Shown: positions 1 through 6,685 of the stretch, in pieces
Position numbering within the stretch: the first letter of the stretch is position 1
How the letters are laid out: each line of letters opens with the position of its first letter
Origin: an uncultured Bacilli bacterium
GTDB lineage: Bacteria > Bacillota_I > Bacilli_A > ML615J-28 > CAG-313
Length of the DNA: 18,863 nt
NCBI GenBank assembly: GCA_934133195.1
Contig: CAKPAZ010000019.1
Span: 1 to 18,863 of the forward strand
Direction: 5' to 3'
Translations under genes and position numbers: made by a program
The notes under the pieces: generated by a model
Database searches by the model: none
What the model saw: the letters and a program-made list of their open reading frames with translations, nothing else
What the model was told of the DNA's origin: nothing

Positions 1-34
1 CCCTTTTTTGCGTTCTCTATATCTATCGAAAAAA

Positions 35-595
35 TTATTTTATTAATTTACTTGACTTATTTATAGTAGGCTTTTTTTGTAAAAACTTATCTAATTTAGA
101 AATGCCTAAACTACTTATAAATATAACTCCTATACTAATTACTAGTCCAAGTGGACTCTTTATAAAATTAATTGTTTTTGAGTAACCATGGATAACACAT
201 ACAACTTCACCAATAATGTTATCTACAGTTATTGGTTCATCAGGATCATTGTAAATGCTAAGACCTTTAGTTACGATTTTGTCATTATCTCTTTCAATAA
301 TTTGATGAGTTGTTGGATATTTCTCATTATCTCTTCTAAAGACAACCGTCATTCCAACTTGGTAATAATCACTTGAACGTTTCTTTACAAGGATTAAATC
401 ACCTTTTTCAATACTATCTTTTGAATTTTCATTATGCATACTATCAGATATTACCACATACTGATATAGTCCTAAAAACTTAGTGTCACCTTTAGAGGTA
501 ATTGTTTTAATACTAAAGGCTACAAGTAATAAAAATAAAGCAATTATAATACATACACATGTTCTTTCAATTATCAAAAATACTTTTTTAATCAA
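35..595 (-). CDS. SipW-type signal peptidase I, divergent second copy
   Basis: This membrane serine protease is predicted to remove signal peptides from exported proteins at the outer face of the membrane, most likely those of the neighbouring TasA-like proteins. The protein of about 186 aa has an N-terminal membrane segment (about 6-30), the nucleophile motif VISDSM (Ser52), a THQI motif with the general-base His97, and a C-terminal membrane segment (about 147-165). The Ser/His arrangement is that of the ER/SipW type rather than the Ser/Lys type. The usual TKGD box reads TKGL here, so the conserved Asp is replaced, although acids follow at 118 and 120. I chose the TTG at 595 because GGAG lies about 9 nt upstream and the codon overlaps the stop of the preceding gene, which implies translational coupling. 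A TTG at 622 would add nine residues. The family is clear; the reduced catalytic motif leaves activity uncertain. Confidence 0.85.
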   Translation of the reverse strand: MIKKVFLIIERTCVCIIIALFLLLVAFSIKTITSKGDTKFLGLYQYVVISDSMHNENSKDSIEKGDLILVKKRSSDYYQVGMTVVFRRDNEKYPTTHQIIERDNDKIVTKGLSIYNDPDEPITVDNIIGEVVCVIHGYSKTINFIKSPLGLVISIGVIFISSLGISKLDKFLQKKPTINKSSKLIK

Positions 596-1820
596 CTTGT
601 TCAACTCCAAGGATAAAATCAATTTGAACTTTCATTCCATACTCTAAGTATGTCGAATTTTCTTTGGCTTCTTTTTCTTCTTTTAAATATCTTGTATATT
701 CTTGGTATGTATAATATTCAAGTAATTGATTTAAATCATTTAATGTTTTAACACTATTATTTTCATAACTTAAAATAATTTCTTTTTGTTCATCAGTTAA
801 ATAACTATATTGAACAGTGTATGTTTTGCCTTTGTTATTGGTGAAAGTAAACATCGGTTCACCAGTTAAACTAGCATGTTGATATAAACAATAATCAAAA
901 AGATTCATTTCAGTAGCACCAATATAGTAAGTTCTAGTACCAACACTTAATGGTCCATAAATTGTTTTATCAGGTACTTGATTTTCAGAGATGGAATATA
1001 CATTGTATTTTCGCTCTGTTGATGTTGTTTGTTGGGAACCAACTTTATCAATTTTCCAACTTACTCTAAATGTAGTATCAGTTTTTTTATTATCAAAACC
1101 AAGTTGTAAGAAAGATTCATAGGCCGCTGTAAAATAATCTTTAAAGTTTATATCAAAATAGTAGAAATAAATTGTTTTATCATTTTTATCTTTTTCCGAT
1201 GCTTTTTTTAGGGTAAAAGCATTTTGAGTTGTTTCAAATAATTTTATTGAAGATACACTATCACTTATTATTTCATCATATGTTGATTTTTCAGTTGATG
1301 AAAGTGATTGATACTCATCATAGGAAATAGTTGTATCAGTTGTTTTGTTTTGGTACTTTATTAAATTTTCAACACTTGAATCATAAGCATCAATACTAAA
1401 ATAAATTGGATTATTCAAAGCTGCATTTGTTGTTGCATCTGTCATAAAATTCCAAGTAATTGTATCTTTGATTGAACTATCATAGCTATCATTATCTATA
1501 CGAAAACGAATACGTGAATCATCTGATATTTTAGCATTTACTTCTGAGTAATTGGAAATGTGGAAATACCAGTTTCCTTCATCACCTTCACCAAGCTTAC
1601 TGCTGAATCCAGCTTCAAAGTTGATGTTTTGTCCGTTCTTTTTTGTGATTCCTTTAACATCCCATTTAGCAACTCTTGTTGATGTATCCATATCAACACG
1701 GGAATTATATTTCGCATTTGTACCATTTTTCATTGATGATGCTACAAGAATTAAAAATAACGCTATAACTCCAAAAGTGATTAAGATTTTATTAAAGTTG
1801 ATTTGATGTTTTTTTACCAT
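588..1820 (-). CDS. Large secreted TasA-like protein with SipW-cognate signal peptide and insertion
   Basis: A predicted exported surface protein of about 410 aa, probably a minor or tip component of a TasA-like fibre. A basic start and hydrophobic stretch (about 11-29) are followed by NAKYNS and then RVAKW (49-53). The small TasA-like protein nearby has the same arrangement (WAKYTS, RVAKW), and cleavage after Ala36 is expected. The segment NWYFHISNYSEV matches the small protein's FVVEIENLSEV strand. FRVSWKID and the last strand, ending in QVD, match the two C-terminal strands of the small protein. Between those two strands lies about 120 extra residues rich in Tyr, Thr and Glu. The start at 1820 (MVKKHQ) is set by GGAGGTGAT 8 nt upstream; the ATG at 1835 would lie within or ahead of that site. 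Its stop overlaps the next sipW-like gene. Family assignment is by motif comparison within the locus and the function is inferred. Confidence 0.75.
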   Translation of the reverse strand: MVKKHQINFNKILITFGVIALFLILVASSMKNGTNAKYNSRVDMDTSTRVAKWDVKGITKKNGQNINFEAGFSSKLGEGDEGNWYFHISNYSEVNAKISDDSRIRFRIDNDSYDSSIKDTITWNFMTDATTNAALNNPIYFSIDAYDSSVENLIKYQNKTTDTTISYDEYQSLSSTEKSTYDEIISDSVSSIKLFETTQNAFTLKKASEKDKNDKTIYFYYFDINFKDYFTAAYESFLQLGFDNKKTDTTFRVSWKIDKVGSQQTTSTERKYNVYSISENQVPDKTIYGPLSVGTRTYYIGATEMNLFDYCLYQHASLTGEPMFTFTNNKGKTYTVQYSYLTDEQKEIILSYENNSVKTLNDLNQLLEYYTYQEYTRYLKEEKEAKENSTYLEYGMKVQIDFILGVEQVD

Positions 1821-1842
1821 GAGCATCACCTCCATTCTTTTT

Positions 1843-2646
1843 TTAATATACAGTTACAATTTTAATATTAATTGTATAAACAGCGTTTCCAGCAAGTCCT
1901 GCTTGGGTATCATTTTTATCATCAAGGTGTAACCATGACCAATCAAGTTTAAACATAATTGATGAATTTCTTGGGATTACTACACCTTCAGTTTCAAGTT
2001 CTTCTACTTTTACATACTTGGTGTCATCACCTTTTAGATAATTATATTGATCACTTAAACGATATACCATAGCTAATTTATAATCATTATTTTCACTAAA
2101 TGATAGATTAAGCGATACATCTTTTTTGTTTGCGTTTGTAATCATGAAGTAGTAAGATCCATTTCTTCCTGGGTAAATTATCTTTTCTTCAATTGTTTTA
2201 CCAAAGACGTTCCAACTATCTGTTATGACATTTCCACTTTCTTCCGAGATAATTATCTCTTTTGGCTTAGGGTCAGTAACCGTTGTACACATCATTAAAA
2301 ACATAATGTAAAAAGTAATTACTAAAGCAATGAAACACCAAAATGCTACACGATATATTGTGTTATTGTTATTAATACGACCACAATATTCATTTTGTAG
2401 ATTATATACATTTAATCTACTATCCACAACAGCAACAACTGAGTTGGTTGTTTCATCATATATGTTATAAGCAAAACCTTTCTTTTCAAGTTCTAAATCT
2501 TGAGTAGTAGTAACATAACTTAAAAATCTTTCATTGGAAGTTCTAATAGAACTACCTGAAACAACACCAATAATGTTTTTTCTTGAATCTTTAAGTTTAC
2601 CAAACTTGATAAAATAATCAGTTTTGATTAATTCTGCTTTCTTCAT
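1843..2646 (-). CDS. Membrane-anchored protein with TasA-like outer domain
   Basis: A protein of about 267 aa that I do not recognise as a named family. Residues 1-96 form a polar, apparently beta-rich domain without a signal peptide. Residues 97-122 form one strong membrane span, and residues 140-267 form a second domain. The outer domain shares patterns with the small TasA-like protein of the same operon: IIYPGRNGSYYF against IIAPGTSGSFVV, and a C-terminal W-x-W stretch followed by DD, NDT and G, a few residues apart in both. It lacks the processed AKY N-terminus and the RVAKW motif. It therefore looks like an unprocessed, membrane-tethered relative that could anchor a fibre or hold its first subunit, with a cytoplasmic sensor or adaptor part. 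The start at 2646 is chosen for AAAGGTGGTGAT just upstream; the earlier ATG at 2676 lies ahead of that site. Topology and anchoring role are inferred. Confidence 0.7.
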   Translation of the reverse strand: MKKAELIKTDYFIKFGKLKDSRKNIIGVVSGSSIRTSNERFLSYVTTTQDLELEKKGFAYNIYDETTNSVVAVVDSRLNVYNLQNEYCGRINNNNTIYRVAFWCFIALVITFYIMFLMMCTTVTDPKPKEIIISEESGNVITDSWNVFGKTIEEKIIYPGRNGSYYFMITNANKKDVSLNLSFSENNDYKLAMVYRLSDQYNYLKGDDTKYVKVEELETEGVVIPRNSSIMFKLDWSWLHLDDKNDTQAGLAGNAVYTINIKIVTVY

Positions 2647-2680
2647 AAAGTTATCACCACCTTTTGTGAAACTCATGTTC

Positions 2681-2716
2681 TTATTAAAGACTATTTTAAC
2701 AAATAGTCTTTAATAA
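2681..2716 (-). promoter_or_regulatory. Perfect 16-bp hairpin in the leader of the anchor gene
   Basis: A perfect inverted repeat has arms at 2681-2696 and 2701-2716 and a 4-nt loop. It ends about 17-25 nt before the ribosome binding site of the membrane-anchored gene. No U-run follows in the direction of transcription, so it is not a normal intrinsic terminator. It may act as an RNA-processing site, a stabiliser or a brake on downstream translation. Confidence 0.7.
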
Positions 2717-2731
2717 AAATATGAATACATT

Positions 2732-2795
2732 AGCCACAAATAGGGACTAAGATCACAGCCACATTATTCTTAGTCCCTTTATTACTTGCGTGGCT
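2732..2795 (-). promoter_or_regulatory. Nested stem-loop after the small TasA-like gene, with two alternative pairings
   Basis: In the minus-strand RNA, GGGACTAAGA (2777-2768) pairs with TCTTAGTCCC (2752-2743) around a 15-nt loop. AGCCAC (2795-2790) can pair with GTGGCT at 2737-2732, enclosing the stem. It can instead pair with a second GTGGCT inside the loop (2762-2757). The 3' side carries only a weak U-run (TATTTG). It lies about 54 nt after the stop of the small TasA-like gene and could be a partial terminator or 3'-end stabiliser. Confidence 0.65.
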
Positions 2796-2848
2796 TAATA
2801 AAATATTTAATTAATTAAATTTGTTTGTTTTTAAATTACTTAGTTGAA

Positions 2849-3469
2849 TTAGTCAACTTGAGTGAATGTTAATTTAGCAGTTACAGTAATTGATGGAGCT
2901 GCAATACCTAATTTAGTATCATTTGCATCATCATTGCCTTCAAATGCCCAACGCCATTGAACAGTTACTGTAGCACTTGCTGATGCTGCTAATTTTGTAG
3001 CATCTGATGCTGAAATTGCACTAAGAGTGCTTGCCCAAGTTCCATCATTAACTGAATATTCAAGAGGAATAGTTACAATTTCTTCATTTCCATCTGCAGA
3101 AGTTTGTTTAACAGTAAATTCTATTGCGTATTGGCCAGTTACTTCTGATAAATTTTCAATTTCAACTACAAAAGATCCACTTGTTCCAGGAGCAATAATT
3201 GTAGTATTTTCGTCTTTTTTAACATCATTTTCTGTTTGTCCTTCAGAATCATAAATGGTGTTAAATAAATCAAATACAAGATCTTTTTGTGCAGTTCCTG
3301 CAACAACATCATCACCATTTACTGCCCATGCCCATTTAGCAACTCTTGCTTCATCAGAAGCTTGAACGCTACTTGTATATTTTGCCCATGTTCCAGATAC
3401 TAGAGTAAGACTGAAAATGGCAACAAATACAGTAATTATACCTAATAATAAAACTTTATTCTTTTTCAT
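2849..3469 (-). CDS. Small secreted TasA-like protein, probable major fibre subunit
   Basis: A predicted exported protein of 206 aa with a textbook SipW-cognate signal peptide: MKKNK, a hydrophobic core (about 6-24), then GTWAKYTSS. Cleavage is expected after Ala29, leaving about 177 residues. RVAKW follows at 42-46. The mature part is rich in Thr, Ala, Val, Asp and Asn and alternates polar and hydrophobic residues, as expected of a beta-sandwich. It contains APGTSGSF, a strand ending NLSEV, and near the C-terminus VQWRWAF followed by DD..NDT..G; it ends in QVD. B. subtilis TasA, a biofilm fibre protein processed by SipW, has the same signal-peptide style (GTWAAF). The start has AAGGAG 8 nt upstream. 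Flanking RNA structures would allow it to be made in excess over its neighbours, which fits a main subunit. Fibre formation itself is inferred. Confidence 0.8.
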   Translation of the reverse strand: MKKNKVLLLGIITVFVAIFSLTLVSGTWAKYTSSVQASDEARVAKWAWAVNGDDVVAGTAQKDLVFDLFNTIYDSEGQTENDVKKDENTTIIAPGTSGSFVVEIENLSEVTGQYAIEFTVKQTSADGNEEIVTIPLEYSVNDGTWASTLSAISASDATKLAASASATVTVQWRWAFEGNDDANDTKLGIAAPSITVTAKLTFTQVD

Positions 3470-3510
3470 TTTTCTATCTCCTTAAATTTTGTTTGTTTTT
3501 TTATATGTAT

Positions 3511-3535
3511 TATTACGCGTGTGGCCGCGGTAATA
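3511..3535 (-). promoter_or_regulatory. GC-rich hairpin between the signal peptidase and TasA-like genes
   Basis: The arms TATTACGCG and CGCGGTAATA pair with one bulged base around a 6-nt loop. This GC-rich patch stands out against the AT-rich spacer. No U-run follows on the minus strand, so it is not a terminator. It sits about 40 nt upstream of the small TasA-like start and could protect the 5' end of a processed transcript. Confidence 0.6.
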
Positions 3536-3552
3536 CCTTAGTGATTTGATAA

Positions 3553-4221
3553 TCAATTGTTTTCTTCTTGATTATCGTTTGTTTGTTCTTGTTGTTTTGC
3601 TTGTTGTGCCGCAAGTTGTGCTTCAAGTTCTGCGATTTTTTCTTCAGCACTCTTGTTGTCTTTCTTCTTTTTAACAAAGTATATTACAGCAACTATTCCA
3701 CATGGAATACCAAGGGTAACAACTACTCCTAGCGGAGTTTGTAAGAACATTGCTACTGCACCCATCTTAGGGATTCTACCTACATAGATACCAATAACTT
3801 TACTTTCAGGGATTACCATGATTGCAGGGGAGTTGAAATCACCTTGTGTTTCGAAGGCTGGCTCACCTTTTTTGGTAATTCTGTTTCCATCATCATCAGT
3901 TATGCCGACAATTCTGTGGGTAATGATTGAACCATCATCAGCATAGTATGTGATGATATCATTAACTTTTAATTTACTAGGATCAATTTTTTTGATTATA
4001 ATTAAATCTCCTTTATTAAAAGCTCCAGTTTGTGTTTTTCGATCTATTGTCATAGAGTCTGACTCAACAATCATCGGAGCAGTACCAAATACCATAGGGA
4101 ATTCAGTTGGTTTCACGATTCCTTTAATAACAATTACTAGATTTATTACAATTATTGGTAAGAATACCACAATTAATATAATACCTATAATTGTCTCTTT
4201 ACTTAATTTTTTTGATTTCAT
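3553..4221 (-). CDS. sipW: SipW-type signal peptidase I
   Basis: A membrane serine peptidase of the ER/SipW type, predicted to mature the TasA-like proteins encoded directly downstream. Of 222 aa, an N-terminal span lies at about 10-32. The nucleophile motif ESDSM contains Ser56, THRIVG contains His102, and TQGDFN contains Asp128, so the Ser-His-Asp set expected of this type is complete. A second span covers about 163-183, followed by a basic stretch and a Glu/Gln/Ala-rich cytoplasmic tail (190-222) with coiled-coil character. The tail is unusual for the family. Translation starts at the ATG with AAGGAG about 12 nt upstream. It is the first gene of the fibre operon, 83 nt before the small TasA-like gene. 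The stop is TGA, the only one I found among the complete genes. Confidence 0.9.
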   Translation of the reverse strand: MKSKKLSKETIIGIILIVVFLPIIVINLVIVIKGIVKPTEFPMVFGTAPMIVESDSMTIDRKTQTGAFNKGDLIIIKKIDPSKLKVNDIITYYADDGSIITHRIVGITDDDGNRITKKGEPAFETQGDFNSPAIMVIPESKVIGIYVGRIPKMGAVAMFLQTPLGVVVTLGIPCGIVAVIYFVKKKKDNKSAEEKIAELEAQLAAQQAKQQEQTNDNQEENN

Positions 4222-4269
4222 TTATATACTTCACTCCTTATATGTTGGGCTAATTTTTGTAGCATAAAT

Positions 4270-4275
4270 ATTATA
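4270..4275 (-). promoter_or_regulatory. Putative -10 box of the fibre operon
   Basis: A perfect TATAAT on the minus strand lies about 50 nt upstream of the sipW start. No good -35 is found at 16-18 bp; the best hexamers there are poor (TAGAAT), so an activator or other upstream contribution is plausible. Confidence 0.5.
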
Positions 4276-4296
4276 CTCATTTTTTCACTTTCATTC

Positions 4297-4311
4297 TACC
4301 TTGATAAGGTA
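4297..4311. repeat. Inverted repeat over the expected -35 region (possible operator)
   Basis: TACCTT and AAGGTA are separated by 3 nt and overlap the place where a -35 element would fall for the TATAAT at 4270-4275. This is the position of a typical repressor or activator site. Function is inferred only. Confidence 0.4.
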
Positions 4312-4366
4312 AGAAACAAGAAACGAAAATGACACAGAAAATTGTTGATATTTGCAGAATTTTGTC

Positions 4367-4423
4367 AAAAGGTCAAAAAAAGTTCAAAAAATGAGAAAAA
4401 CCTCCTCAAAAAAAAAAAAAAAA
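4367..4423. repeat. Helically phased A-tracts ending in a 16-base poly-A run
   Basis: A-tracts at 4367-4370, 4375-4381, 4386-4391 and 4396-4400 have centres about 9.5-10.5 bp apart, close to one helical turn. They are followed by A16 at 4408-4423. Phased A-tracts bend DNA. A 16-base homopolymer is also prone to slippage. Confidence 0.75.
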
Positions 4424-4520
4424 TGCACTTTTTTGACATATTTTTGACATTTACTGTTTTTAGCACTTCATCTCTTAGTTATTATATCAATTTTCTTCCA
4501 TTTTATACCAAAAGGATAAA

Positions 4521-4547
4521 AGAAAAAAGGTGGATTTAATCCACCTT
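4521..4547 (-). terminator. Intrinsic terminator of the two-component operon
   Basis: Arms AAGGTGGAT and ATCCACCTT (4527-4547) form a 9-bp stem with a 3-nt loop. On the minus strand the stem is followed by a U-rich run (TTTTTTC). It lies just after the stop of the histidine kinase gene at 4556. Confidence 0.9.
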
Positions 4548-4555
4548 GTACATAA

Positions 4556-5830
4556 CTATTTAATAACTTTTTCTTTAGTTTTTCTTCTTCTTCTAAACTT
4601 AGGTATTCGTTTGAATTTAATTAGGAATGTTACTCCTTCTTCATTATAAACTTTTATTTTAGCTTTATGAAGATCGAGGATTCCTTTAGTTAGGGATAAT
4701 CCAAGTCCCGTTTGACCTTTAGGACCACTATGGAATCTTTCAAACATTTTTTCTAGTTCATCTTCTGAGGCTTTTTCCCCATCACCACTAATTTTGAGGT
4801 ATGCACTATATTGGTCTATGTAACAAGTCAATATGATTTTGGTTTTTGTGTATCGTATTTTATTAGCGATAATATTAGAGATTGCTTGGATTATTTGAAT
4901 TTCATCAACTTCAACTAAAACCATTGTTGTTGGAACTTCAAATTCAAATTGTAGATTTTTTTGTTTCATAATTTGGTCAAAGCGAAGAACGCATTGATAC
5001 ATTATTTCTTTTAAATCAACAATATGACGATGTAATGTTAATTGCTTAGAATCAATTTTTGATAATTTTAAGATTTCATTAACAAGTTCAGTCATCCGTT
5101 CTGACTCTTTGAGGATTACTTCTGAGCCCTCTTTTGTATCAACTATTCCTAGTTGAATTCCTTCTGCGTATGATTGGATTGACATTAATGGAGTTTTTAG
5201 TTCATGAGATGTATTCTGGAAGAACTCATTAATTTTACCGCGATTTTGTTCTGACTTTTTACCGAGAAGCATACCAAATATGGAAGCCGCTACAATCACA
5301 ATAAATAAAGGGGTTATAATAGCTATGGTTAAACGATTGATTATTTTATAAACATAAAAGTAATCAATGTAAATTAAAACTTTGGTTGCTTCTGGATGTT
5401 CTTCAAGTGGGACTTCCAAATCAATGACATAGAAACAAAATGTATATCCTTTATCTCCTCTTTTAGAATAACGATATAATGTTTCATCTTTTAGATTTTC
5501 TTCATTAATGTATTTTTTGATTCTTTTATAGTTTTCTTCTTTTCGAAAAGTGCTGAAGATGGTATCTTCTACACATTCATAATTATCGTATAGATAAACT
5601 TTGGAAAGTTCACTATCAAAGAAGCCTTCATACCCTTCTACTTCATTTCTTGGAGCTATCTCATTGTATTGGAGTTTTCTTACTACTTCTACCTCATTTG
5701 CGATAGTTCTTTGTGCGATTGCATCAAAGTATCGTGGATAAAAGCCATGAACATAAATAATTGATATAGTAACTATTATAATGATAACAGCAAATATAAA
5801 GGATACTGCCCTACTTAAGCGACTTTTCAT
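4556..5830 (-). CDS. Sensor histidine kinase with atypical G1 box
   Basis: A membrane histidine kinase of 424 aa, partner of the response regulator encoded 14 bp upstream. A first span (about 9-28) and a second (about 167-189) enclose an extracytoplasmic sensor part of about 135 residues that I cannot assign. The HisKA box TSHELKTP carries phospho-acceptor His209. The ATPase domain has an N box (SNIIANKIRYT, about 318-328) and a normal G2 box (TGLGLSLTKG). The G1 box, usually D-x-G-x-G, reads GDGEK (349-353): the adenine-contacting Asp position is Gly and the last Gly is Lys. The tail is very basic. GGAG lies 8 nt before the ATG. The ligand is unknown. Regulation of cell-surface genes would fit the neighbourhood but is not shown by the sequence. 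Confidence 0.92.
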   Translation of the reverse strand: MKSRLSRAVSFIFAVIIIIVTISIIYVHGFYPRYFDAIAQRTIANEVEVVRKLQYNEIAPRNEVEGYEGFFDSELSKVYLYDNYECVEDTIFSTFRKEENYKRIKKYINEENLKDETLYRYSKRGDKGYTFCFYVIDLEVPLEEHPEATKVLIYIDYFYVYKIINRLTIAIITPLFIVIVAASIFGMLLGKKSEQNRGKINEFFQNTSHELKTPLMSIQSYAEGIQLGIVDTKEGSEVILKESERMTELVNEILKLSKIDSKQLTLHRHIVDLKEIMYQCVLRFDQIMKQKNLQFEFEVPTTMVLVEVDEIQIIQAISNIIANKIRYTKTKIILTCYIDQYSAYLKISGDGEKASEDELEKMFERFHSGPKGQTGLGLSLTKGILDLHKAKIKVYNEEGVTFLIKFKRIPKFRRRRKTKEKVIK

Positions 5831-5844
5831 AGTATGTTCTCCAT

Positions 5845-6552
5845 TTATTCTTGATCGACTATCACTAATTTATAACCAATTCCCCACATTGTTTTAATTG
5901 TGACATTAGATTCTTTTTCCGCAAGTTTTCTTCTGATTCTTCTAATGGTTTCATCAGTAACTCTTGATTCGATGGCATTTTCATTGCCCCATACACCATC
6001 TAAAAGATCACTTTTGGTTTGGACTTTTTCCGGATTTTCCAACATGAAGGTCATTAGTTTTAGTTCCATTGGAGTAAGTTCGATTACTTCATTATCATAG
6101 GTTAATTCTTTCTTTGATTGATCAAGGGAAAGCTTACCAAAAGTTAAGATTTCATTTTTACGATATAGATTTAAATTTTGACTATCAATTTCAATTCTTC
6201 TGAAAATTGCTTTGATCTTCATTAATAGAATGGTTGGTCTAAATGGTTTAACAAGGTAATCATCACAGCCATTGATAATTCCATTAATGTAGTCAAGTTC
6301 GGAATCTTTGGCTGTAAGCATTATAATTGGTACACTTGATTGTTTTCTTAGGATACTACATATTTCAAGTCCATCTTTACCAGGCATCATGATATCTAAG
6401 ATGACCATATCTGATGGAGTTTCATTGAATCTTTCGAGTAGTAATTCACCATTCTCAAAGGCTTCAACATCATAACCTGAATTTTCTAAAAATAGTTTTA
6501 AAATATTTTTGGTTTCATTATCATCATCAGCTAAGTATATTACTTTTTGCAT
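5845..6552 (-). CDS. OmpR/PhoB-family response regulator
   Basis: A DNA-binding transcription regulator of 235 aa activated by phosphorylation. The receiver domain (1-115) has the acidic pocket Asp9-Asp11, the phospho-acceptor Asp53 in ILDIMMPG, Thr80 and Lys102 (VKPF). The winged-helix domain (about 130-232) has the typical LTPMELKLM start, a recognition-helix region (VTDETIRRIRRKL) and the GIGYKL hairpin end. It is co-transcribed with the histidine kinase 14 bp downstream. AAAGGAG lies 7 nt before the ATG, and a good promoter is seen at 6621-6649. Its targets are unknown. Confidence 0.95.
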   Translation of the reverse strand: MQKVIYLADDDNETKNILKLFLENSGYDVEAFENGELLLERFNETPSDMVILDIMMPGKDGLEICSILRKQSSVPIIMLTAKDSELDYINGIINGCDDYLVKPFRPTILLMKIKAIFRRIEIDSQNLNLYRKNEILTFGKLSLDQSKKELTYDNEVIELTPMELKLMTFMLENPEKVQTKSDLLDGVWGNENAIESRVTDETIRRIRRKLAEKESNVTIKTMWGIGYKLVIVDQE

Positions 6553-6620
6553 ATCAATTCTCCTTTAATAATTCAATTTTTTTATAAATTATAAAGTTCT
6601 CTTTATTGAGACGTAGTCTT

Positions 6621-6649
6621 ATTATACCCGATTTTTTGCATTTTTACAA
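6621..6649 (-). promoter_or_regulatory. Promoter of the two-component operon
   Basis: On the minus strand TTGTAA (6649-6644) and TATAAT (6626-6621) are separated by exactly 17 bp, about 70 nt upstream of the response regulator start. A purine-rich leader ends in AAAGGAG. Confidence 0.8.
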
Positions 6650-6685
6650 GTAAAATAATTACAATGTTAATTTTTTGTTACATTT

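Larger units (their letters stand above)
4222..4555. promoter_or_regulatory. Upstream region of the fibre operon: promoter, phased A-tracts, terminator
   Basis: This 334-base stretch has no credible gene. From right to left it contains the terminator of the histidine kinase gene (4521-4547), two TTTTGACAT repeats 11 bp apart (4431-4439, 4442-4450), a run of 16 A (4408-4423), phased shorter A-tracts (4367-4400), a 6-bp inverted repeat (4297-4311) and a TATAAT box (4270-4275). The layout suggests a regulated, intrinsically curved promoter region for the sipW/TasA-like operon. Confidence 0.6.

Noticed and set aside
3553..3555. UGA read as Trp (Mollicutes code)
   Set aside because: The sipW gene ends at this UGA after a typical tail, Trp residues in all genes use UGG, and the long frames contain no internal UGA.
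4408..4440. The T16 run on the minus strand as a terminator tail
   Set aside because: No stable GC-containing stem precedes it on that strand.
4342..4539. Plus-strand open frame of 65 codons
   Set aside because: It is translation of A-tracts (poly-Lys) across the terminator and curved region, without a ribosome binding site or recognisable protein.
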